Shown here one piece after another: positions 10,302 to 20,700 of a DNA stretch of 64,000 nt; the first letter of the stretch is position 1; every line of letters begins with the position of its first letter. The notes below the pieces were generated by a model. The model searched no databases and was not told the DNA's origin. It worked only from the letters and a program-made list of their open reading frames with translations. Location: contig NZ_GG694008.1 of NCBI RefSeq assembly GCF_000160695.1, positions 26,080 to 90,079 of the forward strand, read 5' to 3'. Position numbers and translations under genes: made by a program. The DNA is from Centipeda flueggei ATCC 43531. Lineage in GTDB: Bacteria; Bacillota; Negativicutes; Selenomonadales; Selenomonadaceae.

Positions 10302-12046
10302 ACCGTCATCCTTTCCACAGGTTTGCAGACGCCGCATCGCTGACAGCCGTCAAAGCAAATCGGCGTCGACAGCAGATGCTGTGCACGATCATTCTCCTGC
10401 CACAGATAATGCTTGGAAAAGCCCATATCGAGGTGGTCCCACGGCAGATACGACTCCTCCTCCCACGCGGGGACGAGATATCGCTCCTCAGAGAGGCCGT
10501 CCGCCCGCATCTCTGCACCGAAATCCTTTGCCCCTCGCTTCATCGCTGCACGCACAAGAGGGGCGGCAAGGCGGCGGTCGCCGCGCGCAAGCACCGACTG
10601 AATACGCGCCTCTTTCGGTGACTCGAAATGAAGAATGATTTTTTTGCGGCGGCTGAGGGTCTGTGCCAATCGCTTCATCACGGCATCCATCCGCTTCTTG
10701 TCAGCAGCCGGCATCCACTGAAAGGGGGTAAACGGCTTCGGCACAAACGGGTTGACACTGAGCGTCAGTGTGCCGCGGCATCCTTTCTCATCCATATAAT
10801 CTCGCAGACGCTGCGTGAGATCAATGATCGCGTCGATGTCAGCATCCTCCTCGAACGGCAGCCCCACCATAATATATAGTTTGAAATTAGGGATATGTGC
10901 AGCCGCGCCGAGATCAACAGCAGTAAAGAGATGATGCTCTTCAATCCCCTTATTGATGACGGCACGCATCCGCGCACTCCCTGCCTCCGGCGCAAGGGTT
11001 AATGTCTTTAACCCGCTCGCGGCAAGAGACTCAACAAGGCCCTTTGTCACAGAATCTGCGCGAAAGGATGCGACCGACATGGAGAGTCCCTCCCCGAGAA
11101 TGGAGCGGCAGAGCGCATCAATCTCGGGGTAATCCGAAATTGCCGCTCCCATCAGTCCAATCTTCTTCCCATAGGCAAGAGCGTCGCGTACCTCCGACTC
11201 AATCACAGAAAGGGAGCGGTTGCGTGGACGGCGAAAACAGTACCCCGCCATGCAGAAGCGGCAATGACGTCCGCAGCCGCGTGCCGTCTCAATGAGATAG
11301 AAATTGAACTCCGTATCATCCGTAACAACGACGGTATGCGCCGGAAACGAATCAAGATCTTCCACCCACTGACGGACCACGCGAGGCGGGACATCCTGCG
11401 CTGGGGCAAGCGTCTTCAGTCCGCCGTCCATATCATAGGTTGGCGTATAGAGGGCAGGCACATAGACTCCGGGAACATGCGCAAGACGATGCAGAAGGGC
11501 TTCCCGCGCCTCGCCGGCTCGTACCCCCTCATGATAGGCATCCATCAGCGCGGGAAGAATTACTTCCCCCTCACCGATCACAAATGCGTCGATCATCTCC
11601 GCGAGCGGCTCCGGGTTAAACGTGGCACATGGCCCTCCTGCAATAACCAGCGGATCATGCTCTGTACGCTCTGCAGCAAAAGGACGGATGCGGCTGTGTA
11701 CCAGCATTTCGGCAACATGAAAATAATCCATCTCAAAAGAGACAGCAAAACCGATGATGGCAAAGTCCGCAAGCGGTGTCTGCGTCTCCATGCTCATCAT
11801 CGGAGTCTCTGAACGCACATAGTGCGGCATTTCATCGCGATCCGGCAGAAAAACACGTTCACACGCCGTATCGCTGCGCTCATTCAAGAGCTCATAGAGA
11901 ATATGAATTCCAAGGTTCGACATACCGACAAAGTAGGTATTGGGATAAGCGAGGGCGAAGCGCGTACGTGCACCCGCAGGATAACGATAATATCCGCGTT
12001 CCTGTGCCAAACGCTGCCGCAGTCTTCCTCTCAGCCGATGATCCAA
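10298..12046 (-). CDS. B12-binding-type radical SAM protein (TIGR03960-like)
   Basis: A 582-residue protein. The N-terminal half has a cobalamin-binding-like region (AYPNTYFVGMSNLGIHILYE). The radical SAM cluster motif is CGRHCRFCMAGYC (CxxxCxxC), preceded by ETARG. A C-terminal stretch with CFDGCQRCGVC may bind another metal. The family is widespread in Firmicutes and its reaction is not established. Its usual partner (a DUF2344 protein) is not next to it. It overlaps the YfiH-like gene by 4 bp. Confidence 0.88.
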   Translation of the reverse strand: MDHRLRGRLRQRLAQERGYYRYPAGARTRFALAYPNTYFVGMSNLGIHILYELLNERSDTACERVFLPDRDEMPHYVRSETPMMSMETQTPLADFAIIGFAVSFEMDYFHVAEMLVHSRIRPFAAERTEHDPLVIAGGPCATFNPEPLAEMIDAFVIGEGEVILPALMDAYHEGVRAGEAREALLHRLAHVPGVYVPALYTPTYDMDGGLKTLAPAQDVPPRVVRQWVEDLDSFPAHTVVVTDDTEFNFYLIETARGCGRHCRFCMAGYCFRRPRNRSLSVIESEVRDALAYGKKIGLMGAAISDYPEIDALCRSILGEGLSMSVASFRADSVTKGLVESLAASGLKTLTLAPEAGSARMRAVINKGIEEHHLFTAVDLGAAAHIPNFKLYIMVGLPFEEDADIDAIIDLTQRLRDYMDEKGCRGTLTLSVNPFVPKPFTPFQWMPAADKKRMDAVMKRLAQTLSRRKKIILHFESPKEARIQSVLARGDRRLAAPLVRAAMKRGAKDFGAEMRADGLSEERYLVPAWEEESYLPWDHLDMGFSKHYLWQENDRAQHLLSTPICFDGCQRCGVCKPVERMTV

Positions 12047-12070
12047 TACCCTCTCTCTGCCTTTCGTATC

Positions 12071-12535
12071 TTATTCCTTCTCGCGGTGTGCGCGCAGTGT
12101 CTCCAGTTCCTCGATAAAATTCGTAATATCGTCGAATTTTCGATAGACCGACGCAAAACGAATATAAGCGACTTCATCGAAATCCTTGAGCCTCTCCATG
12201 ACGATCTCACCGATCTTCTCGGACGGCACCTCCGGCTCTGTGCGGTTGCGGATCTCATGCTCGATCTCCGCAACAAAGTTCGTGATCTGCCCCATGGAAA
12301 TATCACGCTTATCACACGAGCGGATGATGCCCGTCAGCAGCTTGTCGCGGCTAAACGGCTCACGGCGGTTATCGCGCTTGACGACCATGAGCGGCAGGCG
12401 CTCCACAACCTCGTAGGTCGTAAAGCGGCGCCCGCATTTGCTGCACTCGCGGCGGCGGCGGATGGTTGTCCCCTCATCCGCTGCGCGGGAATCAATGACG
12501 CGGCTGTCCGGCTGTTTGCAAAAAGGACACCTCAT
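12071..12535 (-). CDS. nrdR: transcriptional repressor NrdR
   Basis: A 154-residue regulator of ribonucleotide reductase genes. It has an N-terminal zinc ribbon (CPFC ... CSKCGRRF, about residues 3-34) and an ATP-cone domain starting near VVKRDNRREPFSRDKLL. Length and start are as usual. It senses ATP/dATP and represses nrd operons; no nrd gene lies in this window. It stands between the RodZ-like gene and the radical SAM gene. Confidence 0.95.
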   Translation of the reverse strand: MRCPFCKQPDSRVIDSRAADEGTTIRRRRECSKCGRRFTTYEVVERLPLMVVKRDNRREPFSRDKLLTGIIRSCDKRDISMGQITNFVAEIEHEIRNRTEPEVPSEKIGEIVMERLKDFDEVAYIRFASVYRKFDDITNFIEELETLRAHREKE

Positions 12536-12589
12536 CGCCCTCCCCCTTTCTCATGTCAGGCAGGACCGATTCTAAATTGATTTGCACAA

Positions 12590-13438
12590 TTACTGCTGTT
12601 CAGCAGCATTGCCGGCCGCAGGGGGCAAGGTATCTGTCAGCGTTTTGGTCGTTCGCGTAAACGTACGCTCCACGACGTCCCCCTCATCACCAAACTTTCC
12701 AAGTTTTTTCCCGTTTGCCGTCACTTCAAGAGCGCCTGCGTTGCCGGCGCGCACGACGATCGACTCTTTGCCCTGCCAACTCTGGGTCTTGCCATTCTCA
12801 ATGATGCCCTCGAAGACATTCTTGCCGTCAACGGTCACTTCCGTCCAGCAGCGCTCAGTAAGATGCACGCTCACACGCACGTCCTTGGCAGCAGGTGTCG
12901 CCTCACGCGCCTCATCCACAGCGTTCACCTCTGCCGCAGGCGTCTTCTGCGCGGGCTGACTCTCCACATGCACGGGCGCTGGCGGGGTGTTTGTCTCACG
13001 CGCAGGAGAGTTGATGTACGAAACGAGTGCCGCACCGCCGCCGACCAGAGCAACGAGCACCACAATACCGGCGGCCAGCTTGCCGAGCATCCCCGTGTAG
13101 GAGGCGTGCCGGCTGCCAATGGATATCTCAGAGAGCGACTCATCGCCGATGTTGTTGAGCGAGATACGCCGCGGCTTCTCCGCGGCGGGCGGTGCCGTCG
13201 GCGCAGCTGCCGTTCCATTCTCCTCCGCGAACTGCTGTACCAGAGCCTCCGCATCCAAATGCAGAAATCCTGCATAGTTGCGGACGAATCCTTTAGCATA
13301 AACCATGCCCGGCAGCGCATCGATGTTCCCCCGCTCGATACTTTCAATATAGAGGGCGCGGATACTCGTGCCCTTCTCTATATCTGCAATTGTCAGTCCT
13401 TGCTTCTCACGAGTCTTTCGCAGGATGTCTCCGACCAT
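12590..13438 (-). CDS. RodZ-like helix-turn-helix membrane protein
   Basis: About 282 residues. An N-terminal HTH_25 domain (VGDILRKTREKQGLTIADIE, residues 1-70) is followed by a Pro/Ala-rich linker, one membrane helix (about residues 130-150, AAGIVVLVALVGGGAALVSY), a second linker and a C-terminal DUF4115 domain. This is the RodZ layout, linked to MreB and cell shape. GGGAGGG precedes ATG 13438; the in-frame extension up to 13513 lacks a ribosome-binding site. A role in envelope growth fits the neighbouring division cluster. Confidence 0.87.
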   Translation of the reverse strand: MVGDILRKTREKQGLTIADIEKGTSIRALYIESIERGNIDALPGMVYAKGFVRNYAGFLHLDAEALVQQFAEENGTAAAPTAPPAAEKPRRISLNNIGDESLSEISIGSRHASYTGMLGKLAAGIVVLVALVGGGAALVSYINSPARETNTPPAPVHVESQPAQKTPAAEVNAVDEAREATPAAKDVRVSVHLTERCWTEVTVDGKNVFEGIIENGKTQSWQGKESIVVRAGNAGALEVTANGKKLGKFGDEGDVVERTFTRTTKTLTDTLPPAAGNAAEQQ

Positions 13439-13519
13439 GAAGCTCCCTCCCTGACTTTTGTCATATATTGAATAATTCCTTTTGATTATACACAAAGTAA
13501 GCAGCAAAAACAAATTTTT

Positions 13520-14659
13520 TCAATTCAGTTCCGCCGCAATCACACAAACAGCATCCGCAAACGCCTTCACATCATCCTCATGGGTAAACCGACCAAGGCT
13601 CACACGAATTGCCGTACGCGCCTCCTCCGAAGAGCATCCCATCGCACGCAGGACGTGAGATGGATGCGCTGCCCCCGCACTGCATGCACTCCCTGCCGAT
13701 ACCGCAAATCCTGCAAGATCCAGCCGGATGAGCAGTGCATCCTGCGCAGCCCCACGGATACCGAAGTTCAAGATGCCGGCAAGACGCTCCTCACTGGCGC
13801 CATAAAATCGAAGCCCCTCTATACGGGAAAGATCATCACGCAGCTGTTCCGTAAACGCGCGCAGCTTCGCATCCTCTTCCCCCATCTCCGCACGGGCAAT
13901 CTCCGCTGCACACCCACAGCCGGCAATCCCTGCCACATTCTCCGTCCCCGCGCGCAGATCGCGTTCCTGTGCTCCACCGCAAAGAAGCGGTGTCATCTCA
14001 GCGGGATGACGTACATAGAGTACACCGACGCCCTTGGGTCCACAGAACTTATGCGCCGAAAGCGAGAGCGCATCGACGTGCAGTTTCTCCACGTCGAGCG
14101 GAATATGTCCGGCCGCCTGGACGGCATCCGTGTGAAACAGAATGCCTCGTTCCTCTAGAAGTGCGCCAATCTCTGCAATCGGCTGAAGCGTTCCGACCTC
14201 GTTGTTCGCCGTCATGATGCTGACGAGCGCCGTATCTGTTTGCAGTGCCGCCTCCACATCAGACAGTGTGATACGGCCTTCCGCATCAACGGGCAGCTCC
14301 GTCAGGGTATACCCATGCGCCGCCAGATCACGGCAGGTTTCACGTACCGCAGGATGCTCAACGGCAGAGGTCACGATATGTCTGCAGCCTTTCTTTCGCC
14401 GTCCCTCCGCCAGACTGCGCAGTGCCCAGTTGTCGCTCTCCGTACCGCCGCTCGTAAAGAATACCTCCGCCGGGGACGCACCGATAAGCGCCGCTGTCTG
14501 CTCGCGCGCGCGCATCACCGCGCGGCGTGCCGCCTGTCCGAAATAATGAAGGCTCGACGGATTGCCGTACACAGCAGTCAGATACGGCTGCATGGATGCA
14601 AGCACACGAGCATCAAGCGGTGTCGTCGCAGCGTAGTCGAGGTAAACCGGATGCTTCAT
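13520..14659 (-). CDS. cysteine desulfurase, NifS/IscS type
   Basis: About 379 residues, class V aminotransferase fold. The start YLDYAATTPLD is typical, the PLP lysine is in SLSAHKFCGPKG, and the catalytic Cys loop is SAGSACSAG. It delivers sulfur from cysteine for Fe-S clusters and thiolated tRNA. ATG 14659 overlaps the stop of the Rrf2 gene (ATGA). No iscU or mnmA follows, so the acceptor is not given by the context. Confidence 0.93.
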   Translation of the reverse strand: MKHPVYLDYAATTPLDARVLASMQPYLTAVYGNPSSLHYFGQAARRAVMRAREQTAALIGASPAEVFFTSGGTESDNWALRSLAEGRRKKGCRHIVTSAVEHPAVRETCRDLAAHGYTLTELPVDAEGRITLSDVEAALQTDTALVSIMTANNEVGTLQPIAEIGALLEERGILFHTDAVQAAGHIPLDVEKLHVDALSLSAHKFCGPKGVGVLYVRHPAEMTPLLCGGAQERDLRAGTENVAGIAGCGCAAEIARAEMGEEDAKLRAFTEQLRDDLSRIEGLRFYGASEERLAGILNFGIRGAAQDALLIRLDLAGFAVSAGSACSAGAAHPSHVLRAMGCSSEEARTAIRVSLGRFTHEDDVKAFADAVCVIAAELN

Positions 14660-15099
14660 TGATTGCACCCTGCACGATGATGTCCACGCTGTACAAGATC
14701 GGAAAGCGCAATATTGTTCAATACGCTGTTAATGCTCTCACAGACTTCCTCCCAAATCTGACGCGTCACACAATTTCCTGCTCGCTCACAGCTCTGATCA
14801 CGCGCTTCCGCATCCGTCAGCAGACAGTCAACAAGGGCAATCGGTCCTTCGACCGCCGTGATGATCCGCCCTATCGTCACCTGTCCAGGCGGAAGCGCGA
14901 GTGTATAGCCCCCCTGCGCCCCGCGCACACTCTCTACTAGCCCCGCACGCCGCAGAGGCACCATCAGTTGTTCCAGATAATGTTCGGAAATTCCCTGTGA
15001 AGCAGCAATTGCATGCAGCGGAACAACCCCCTTACCATAGTGAAGAGCAAGCTCATAGAGAGCCGTCACACTGTAGCGGCCTTTCGTTGAAAGCTTCAT
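14656..15099 (-). CDS. Rrf2-family regulator, IscR-like
   Basis: About 147 residues. A winged-helix N-terminus (MKLSTKGRYSVTALYELALH) and the dimerisation helix are present. Three cysteines occur in the cluster region (VDC, QSC, GNC, about residues 91-108), as in IscR, but the spacing C-x11-C-x5-C is wider than in E. coli. This suggests an Fe-S-sensing repressor of the coupled cysteine desulfurase gene. CymR-type members lack these cysteines. GGGAG stands 6 bases before ATG 15099. Confidence 0.88.
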   Translation of the reverse strand: MKLSTKGRYSVTALYELALHYGKGVVPLHAIAASQGISEHYLEQLMVPLRRAGLVESVRGAQGGYTLALPPGQVTIGRIITAVEGPIALVDCLLTDAEARDQSCERAGNCVTRQIWEEVCESINSVLNNIALSDLVQRGHHRAGCNQ

Positions 15100-15140
15100 A
15101 AACATCTCCCGAATGAATGGCCAGCACCAATCAATCCAGA

Positions 15141-15187
15141 TAAAATTATATCCACATTATTATAAATGAGTTTCGTTTTCCTGTCAA
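15141..15187 (-). promoter_or_regulatory. promoter and possible operator of the Rrf2-desulfurase operon
   Basis: On the minus strand TTGACA (15182-15187), 17-bp spacer, TATAAT (15159-15164). Just downstream lies GATATAATTTTATC, an imperfect inverted repeat (GATA/TATC) within the likely transcription start region. Rrf2 proteins bind such AT-rich sites, so autoregulation is an inference. Confidence 0.65.
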
Positions 15188-15209
15188 AAACAGGTTTGTA
15201 CCGAGTTCT

Positions 15210-15662
15210 TTATGTGCCCGTCGAACCAAATCCGCCGCCGCGTGCAGCCCCGCAGCCCGCTGCATCGCCGTCGGCAGTCAAGTAGCGCGTAAAGATCCCC
15301 TGTGCAATCCGCTCACCCGCTGCGATATGCACGGGCTCTTTCCCATAATTGTAAAGAGGAACGATGATATGCCCCTCATTGTCCGCGTTTCCATAGTAGT
15401 CCGCATCGATCACGGCGACGCCGTTCATCAGCATGAGCTGACGTTTCACCGCCATGCTTGAGCGAATGTAGAGCAGCAGGACCTCGTCCGCCTGCATATA
15501 TGTCTTGAGACCCGTCGGCACCATAGCAAAACCATGCGGAGGAATCTCCGCAGCCTCCGCCGCTGCAAGATCATACCCCGCACTTGCGCCTGTCTTGCGT
15601 TCGGGGCATGACACGCCTGTCTTTACATACGCCGATACTATCTCAAATCCACGCTGCCTCAC
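15210..15662 (-). CDS. dut: dUTP diphosphatase
   Basis: A 150-residue trimeric dUTPase. Motifs are present in order: AGYDLAAA, RSSMAVKR, the uracil-binding region GVAVIDADYYG, GERIAQGIF, and the C-terminal RGGGFGSTG that closes on the triphosphate. It removes dUTP and makes dUMP. A GTG start at 15662 has GGAGGG 6 bases upstream. It stands alone between hfq and the Rrf2 promoter. Confidence 0.95.
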   Translation of the reverse strand: MRQRGFEIVSAYVKTGVSCPERKTGASAGYDLAAAEAAEIPPHGFAMVPTGLKTYMQADEVLLLYIRSSMAVKRQLMLMNGVAVIDADYYGNADNEGHIIVPLYNYGKEPVHIAAGERIAQGIFTRYLTADGDAAGCGAARGGGFGSTGT

Positions 15663-15730
15663 ATTGTTCCCTCCAAATGAAACGCCGCTGCACCACAGTC
15701 GGCACAGCAGCGTGATAGATTCGGTACGGA

Positions 15731-15964
15731 TTACGACACATCATCCCCCGTCCGCACCGGCTGTGCCGGCGTAATAGTCGAGACAGCATGTTTATAGATC
15801 ATCTGCTGTTTTCCCATGACATCCATCATCAGGACAAAATTATCAAAGCCTCTCACGGTGCCCTTGATCTGGAAACCGTTCAGGAGATGGATCGTCACAG
15901 GAATTCCGTCTTTCCGTACCTGATTGAGAAAATTATCCTGTAAATTGATGACCTTAGCCGTCAT
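15731..15964 (-). CDS. hfq: RNA chaperone Hfq
   Basis: A 77-residue Sm-like protein. It contains [20 protein letters not shown] and the Sm2 motif YKHAVSTI, plus a short acidic tail. It brings small RNAs to mRNAs. I start at ATG 15964, with GAAAGGAG upstream inside the end of miaA; an in-frame start at 16000 lies before this site. The miaA-hfq order is widely conserved, and the genes overlap by 11 bp. Confidence 0.95.
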   Translation of the reverse strand: MTAKVINLQDNFLNQVRKDGIPVTIHLLNGFQIKGTVRGFDNFVLMMDVMGKQQMIYKHAVSTITPAQPVRTGDDVS

Positions 15965-16919
15965 TCTTCGGTGCTCCTTTCGCCTGCCATGCCTGTACAT
16001 CCGTCAAAATACGCTCCAGCAGTTCCGGTTCCGTCCACGCGTCCGCATCGTACCAGCGGATGTAGGGCATCCTCCGATACCACGTCAGCTGACGCTTCGC
16101 AAAATGCCGCGTTGCCGTCTGCACGGCCGTGATGGCCTCCGCGCGCGTGATCTCTCCTGCAAGATGCGCAGCTGTCTCCTTATAGCCGATGCCCTTCATT
16201 GCAGGAGCATCGCGGCGCACACCGCTGTCCAAAAGGCGCTGCACTTCTGCGCACAGCCCTGCGGCAAACATCGCCTCAACGCGCTCATTGATGCGTGCAT
16301 AGAGATGTGCCCTCTCCCGTGTGAGCCCAATGACGAGAGCATCATAGGGCGGTGCACCGCGCTTCATCGCATGCGCACACGAGATGCTCTCATCGCCGTA
16401 GCGCGCGACCTCGAGCGCGCGGATCACGCGGCGCAGATTGTTCGCGTGAATTCGCTCTGCCGCAGCGGGGTCACGATACGCGAGAAAGTGATGTACGCGG
16501 CCGCTGCCGCGGCGTGCGGCGATGCCCGCCATAGCTTGGCGAAAACACGTATGCTCCTGCGTCACGTTGAAGTCATATCCCTCGACGAGCGCCTTGACGT
16601 AGAGTCCCGTCCCTCCGACGACGAATGGCAGCCGCCCTGCTGCATCAAAGTCACGTACAAGTTCCGACACGCGCGCAACAAACTCCGTCACGGAGAATGT
16701 CTCATCCGCATCGAGCACGTCGATGAGATGATGCGGCACACGGGCACGTTCCTCCGACGTCGGCTTCGCACTGCCGATGTCAAAGCCACGATAGACAAGC
16801 ATTGAATCCCCGGAGATGATCTCCGTTCCAAGCTCCTCCGCAAGGTGGAGTGAGAGCGCCGTCTTGCCCACTGCTGTGGGGCCAAGGAGAACGAGCAGAG
16901 GCGTCTTCCGCGCCCGCAT
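15954..16919 (-). CDS. miaA: tRNA dimethylallyltransferase
   Basis: About 321 residues. The P-loop is [13 protein letters not shown], and the substrate-tunnel motifs [19 protein letters not shown] and [12 protein letters not shown] are present. It isopentenylates A37 of tRNAs reading U-starting codons. The real start is ATG 16919, overlapping the hydrolase stop (TGATG). The 49 codons of open frame upstream lie inside the neighbouring gene. Confidence 0.95.
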   Translation of the reverse strand: MRARKTPLLVLLGPTAVGKTALSLHLAEELGTEIISGDSMLVYRGFDIGSAKPTSEERARVPHHLIDVLDADETFSVTEFVARVSELVRDFDAAGRLPFVVGGTGLYVKALVEGYDFNVTQEHTCFRQAMAGIAARRGSGRVHHFLAYRDPAAAERIHANNLRRVIRALEVARYGDESISCAHAMKRGAPPYDALVIGLTRERAHLYARINERVEAMFAAGLCAEVQRLLDSGVRRDAPAMKGIGYKETAAHLAGEITRAEAITAVQTATRHFAKRQLTWYRRMPYIRWYDADAWTEPELLERILTDVQAWQAKGAPKNDG

Positions 16920-17593
16920 CAAAGCTCCATCGTATCTCCGGGTGCCATGATATGCACCCTGGCTCGCGTCATGGCTTCCGTCACATCCTTGTAGTGCCGT
17001 GCCTCCTGCTTGATGACCGGCCACGTATTGTAGTGAATGGGGATCACATGCCCCGCGTTGACCCACTGCGCCGCCATCGCTGCATCCTCAAGTCCCATCG
17101 TATAGTTATCGCCGATGGGCAGGACGGCATAGTCGATGCTGTCCTTGCGCCCGATGAGCTGCATATCGCTGAACAGCGCCGTATCGCCCGCATAGTAGAC
17201 CGTCCTGCCGCCGATATACACGACGAATCCGCAGGCAATCCCGCCCGCCACGCCCGCGCTGTGCTGGGCAAACGTCATGCGCACCTTGCCGAACGGCAGA
17301 TTGAGCGAGCCGCCAATATTCATCGGGCAGGATTCAATCTCCGCCAGCGCCTGACTCTCACAGACACTGATAACCTCCGGGGTCGACACGATTTTCGCCC
17401 CTGTACGCGCCGCGATCGACGGCGCATCGCCCAGATGATCCCCGTGCGCATGAGAAACGAGAATATAGTCACACTCCACATCGTCTGCCTTAACGCTGGC
17501 GACGGGATTTCCTGTCAAAAATGGATCGACAAGCACCTTATGCGTCCCATCATCCAACAAAAATGCTGCATGCCCGTAGTAACTGAATTTCAC
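16919..17593 (-). CDS. UPF0173-type metal-dependent hydrolase
   Basis: About 224 residues with a metallo-beta-lactamase fold. The metal motif is SHAHGDHLGD; further ligands are probably in YYAGDT and PIHY. The family is conserved and its substrate unknown. GTG 17593 gives the usual N-terminus MKFSYYGHA; a TTG one codon upstream (17596) is equally possible behind GGGGAG. It is first in the set with miaA and hfq. Confidence 0.85.
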   Translation of the reverse strand: MKFSYYGHAAFLLDDGTHKVLVDPFLTGNPVASVKADDVECDYILVSHAHGDHLGDAPSIAARTGAKIVSTPEVISVCESQALAEIESCPMNIGGSLNLPFGKVRMTFAQHSAGVAGGIACGFVVYIGGRTVYYAGDTALFSDMQLIGRKDSIDYAVLPIGDNYTMGLEDAAMAAQWVNAGHVIPIHYNTWPVIKQEARHYKDVTEAMTRARVHIMAPGDTMEL

Positions 17594-17663
17594 CAATGCA
17601 ATCACTCCCCTCAATAACACAGTAATTCATCTTTATTATACGTCCCGCCCTCATATTGTCAAT

Positions 17664-17719
17664 AGAAAGAGGCTGCTGTACGAGGACGAAAAATCCTAGC
17701 ACAACAGCCTATCTTTCCA
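17664..17719 (-). terminator. terminator after ileS
   Basis: An interrupted stem (GAAAGAGGCTGCTGT against ACAACAGCCTATCTTTC) lies right after the ileS stop and is followed by a pyrimidine run on the minus strand. Confidence 0.65.
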
Positions 17720-17726
17720 AAAAATC

Positions 17727-20700
17727 TTATTTAATGCTCAGCGTCAGCTTCTCGCCGTTGATGTTCCACTCCTTGCTCGTGCCCATCGGCGCATCACAGG
17801 AGAGGCTGTCGGCAAGCGTGATCTCGCGGATGAACGCCTCGTTCCTGCGCGCAATCTCAACGAGGCGCGGGTTGCCCGAGAGGTCGAGCGCAATGTGATC
17901 CGTCACCTCAAGGCCGCATTCCTTGCGCATCGTCTGCGCCTTGCTGATGATCTCACGGACAAAGCCCTCCTCGATCAGCGCCTCGGTGAGCGTGGTCGAC
18001 AGGGCGACCGTCACGCCGCCATAACTCTGGCAGTTATACCCATCACGCTGGGAGACCGTCACCTCGACATCCTCTGCTGTCACCGCAATATCGCCGTCGG
18101 GCAGATGGAGCACATAGCTTCCGCCTCCGGCGAGAGCATCCTTGACGGCTGCACCGTCGCTCGCCTCGAGTGCCTTTTTGACCGCACCCATCTGCTTTCC
18201 GACCTTTGGTCCGAGAACGTGGAAATTCGGCTTGACGTGATAGGCGAGGAAGTCCGACATATCGTCGCGGAAGATGACCTCCTTGATGTTCAGCTCATCC
18301 TCGATGATCTTCACGAAGAAGTCCGGCAGTTCATGTGCCGCCTTGACATACATCTGCCCCACCGGCTGGCGGTTCTTGATGTTCGCCGCGTTGCGTGCCG
18401 CACGGCCGAGTGTTACGACCTCAAGCACGACCTCCATATTGTCCTCAAGCGCGGGATCAATCCACGCCTCGTTTGCCGTCGGGAAGTCCGCGAGGTGCAC
18501 AGAGATCGGCGCATTCTTGTCAACGGAGCAGACCAGATTGCGGTAGATGCTCTCCGTGATGAACGGCACCATCGGCGCCGCCGCCTTCACCGTCGTCACG
18601 AGTGCCGTATAGAGCGTCAGATAGGCGTTCTCCTTATCCTGCTCCATGCCCTTCGCCCAGAAGCGGCTGCGGCAGCGGCGGACATACCAGTTCGACAGCT
18701 CTTCGACGAAGGACTGCAGTGCCTTGGCCGCCTCTGTGACGCGATAGTGTCCGAGGCAGTCGTCCACCGTGCGCACCATCGTGTTCAGTCGCGAGAGCAC
18801 CCAGCGATCCATCACCGAAAGCTGGTCATAGTCCAGCGTATGCTTGGTTGGATCGAATTCGTCGATATTCGCATAGAGCACGTAGAACGCATAGGTGTTC
18901 CACAGTGTCCCCATGAACTTGCGCGCGCCCTCCTGCACGGCATCGTCGTGGAAGCGGTTCGGCAGCCACGGTGCGCTGTTCTCATAGAAGTACCAGCGGA
19001 TCGCGTCCGCGCCGTGCCGTCCGAGGGCATCCATCGGGTCAACGGCGTTGCCCTTGGACTTGCTCATCTTCTGCCCGTCCTTGTCCTGCACATGACCGAG
19101 CACAATGACGTTGCGATAGGGGCTCTTGTCAAAGAGCAGCGTGCTGATGGCGATCAGTGAGTAGAACCAGCCGCGTGTCTGATCGACGGCCTCGGAGATG
19201 AAGTCCGCCGGGAAGTATTTCTCAAAGAGTTCCTTGTTTTCAAACGGATAGTGCCACTGGGCAAACGGCATCGATCCCGAGTCAAACCAGCAGTCAATGA
19301 CCTCGGGCACACGGTGCATCGTCTCTCCGCATTCCGGGCACGGGAATGTGATCGCATCAATATACGGGCGATGCAGCTCAATGTCCGCCGGGCAGTTCGG
19401 CTGCAGCTCGCGCAGCTCTGCAATCGAGCCGACTGCATGCTCATGCCCGCAGGAGCATTTCCATATATTGAGCGGCGTCCCCCAGTAGCGGTTGCGGCTG
19501 ATGCCCCAATCCTGCACATGCTCGATCCAGTTGCCGAAACGCCCCTCGCCGATGGACGGCGGGATCCAGTTGACCGTCTTGTTGTTCGCGACAAGCGCGT
19601 CACGCACGGCCGTCATGCGGATGAACCACGAGGCGCGCGCATAGTAGATGAGCGGCGTATCGCAGCGCCAGCAGTGCGGATAGCTGTGCGTGAACTCCGG
19701 TGCCTTGAAGAGCTTGCCGCTCTTCTCGAGATCGTCGAGAATCAGCGGATCCGCATTCTTCACAAAGACGCCCGGCCAATCCGTCTCCTCGGTCATCTCG
19801 CCCTTTTCGTTGACGAACTGGACGAACGGCATATTGTATTTGCGGCAGACACGGTTATCGTCTTCGCCGAATGCCGGGGCCATGTGGACGATGCCCGTGC
19901 CGTCCTCCGTGGTGACGTAGTCGTCACAGGTCACGAAGAACGCCTTGTCACGCACATCCTGCGTCGCAAAGGGATAGAGCGGCTCGTACCTGCGGTGCTC
20001 GAGCTCGCTTCCCTTCATCGTCGCAAGCTCCTCGCGCTCGCCCCGCGAGCCGTCGAATACGCTGTCCGCGAGAGCTTCAGCAAGATAATAGACCTTGCCG
20101 CAGACGCGCAGTTTGACGTATGTTACATTTGGGTTCACGCAGAGGGCGAGGTTCGACGGGAGCGTCCACGGGGTCGTCGTCCATGCGAGGAAATAGGCGT
20201 CCTCGTCCGCCGCTTTGAACTTCACAATGGCCGAGCGCTCGGTGACATCCTTGTATCCCTGCGCCACCTCGTGCGAGGAGAGCGGCGTGCCGCAGCGCGG
20301 GCAGTATGGAACGATCTTATGCCCCTGATAGAGAAGCCCCTTCTTCCAGATCTCCTTCAGCGCCCACCACTCAGACTCGATGAAGTCATTCTCGTACGTG
20401 ATGTAGGGATGCTCCATATCCGCCCAGAAACCGACGACATCGGAGAACTGCTCCCACATGCTCTTATACTTCCAGACCGACTCACGGCATTTCTTGATGA
20501 ACGGCTCGATGCCGTACTCCTCGATCTGTTCCTTCCCATTGATGCCGATCGCCTTCTCGACCTCCAGCTCAACGGGCAGCCCATGCGTGTCCCAGCCTGC
20601 CTTGCGGAGCACCTTGCGCCCCTTCATCGACTGATAGCGCGGCAGCATATCCTTGATGACGCGCGTCAAAACGTGCCCGATATGCGGGCGGCCGTTCGCC

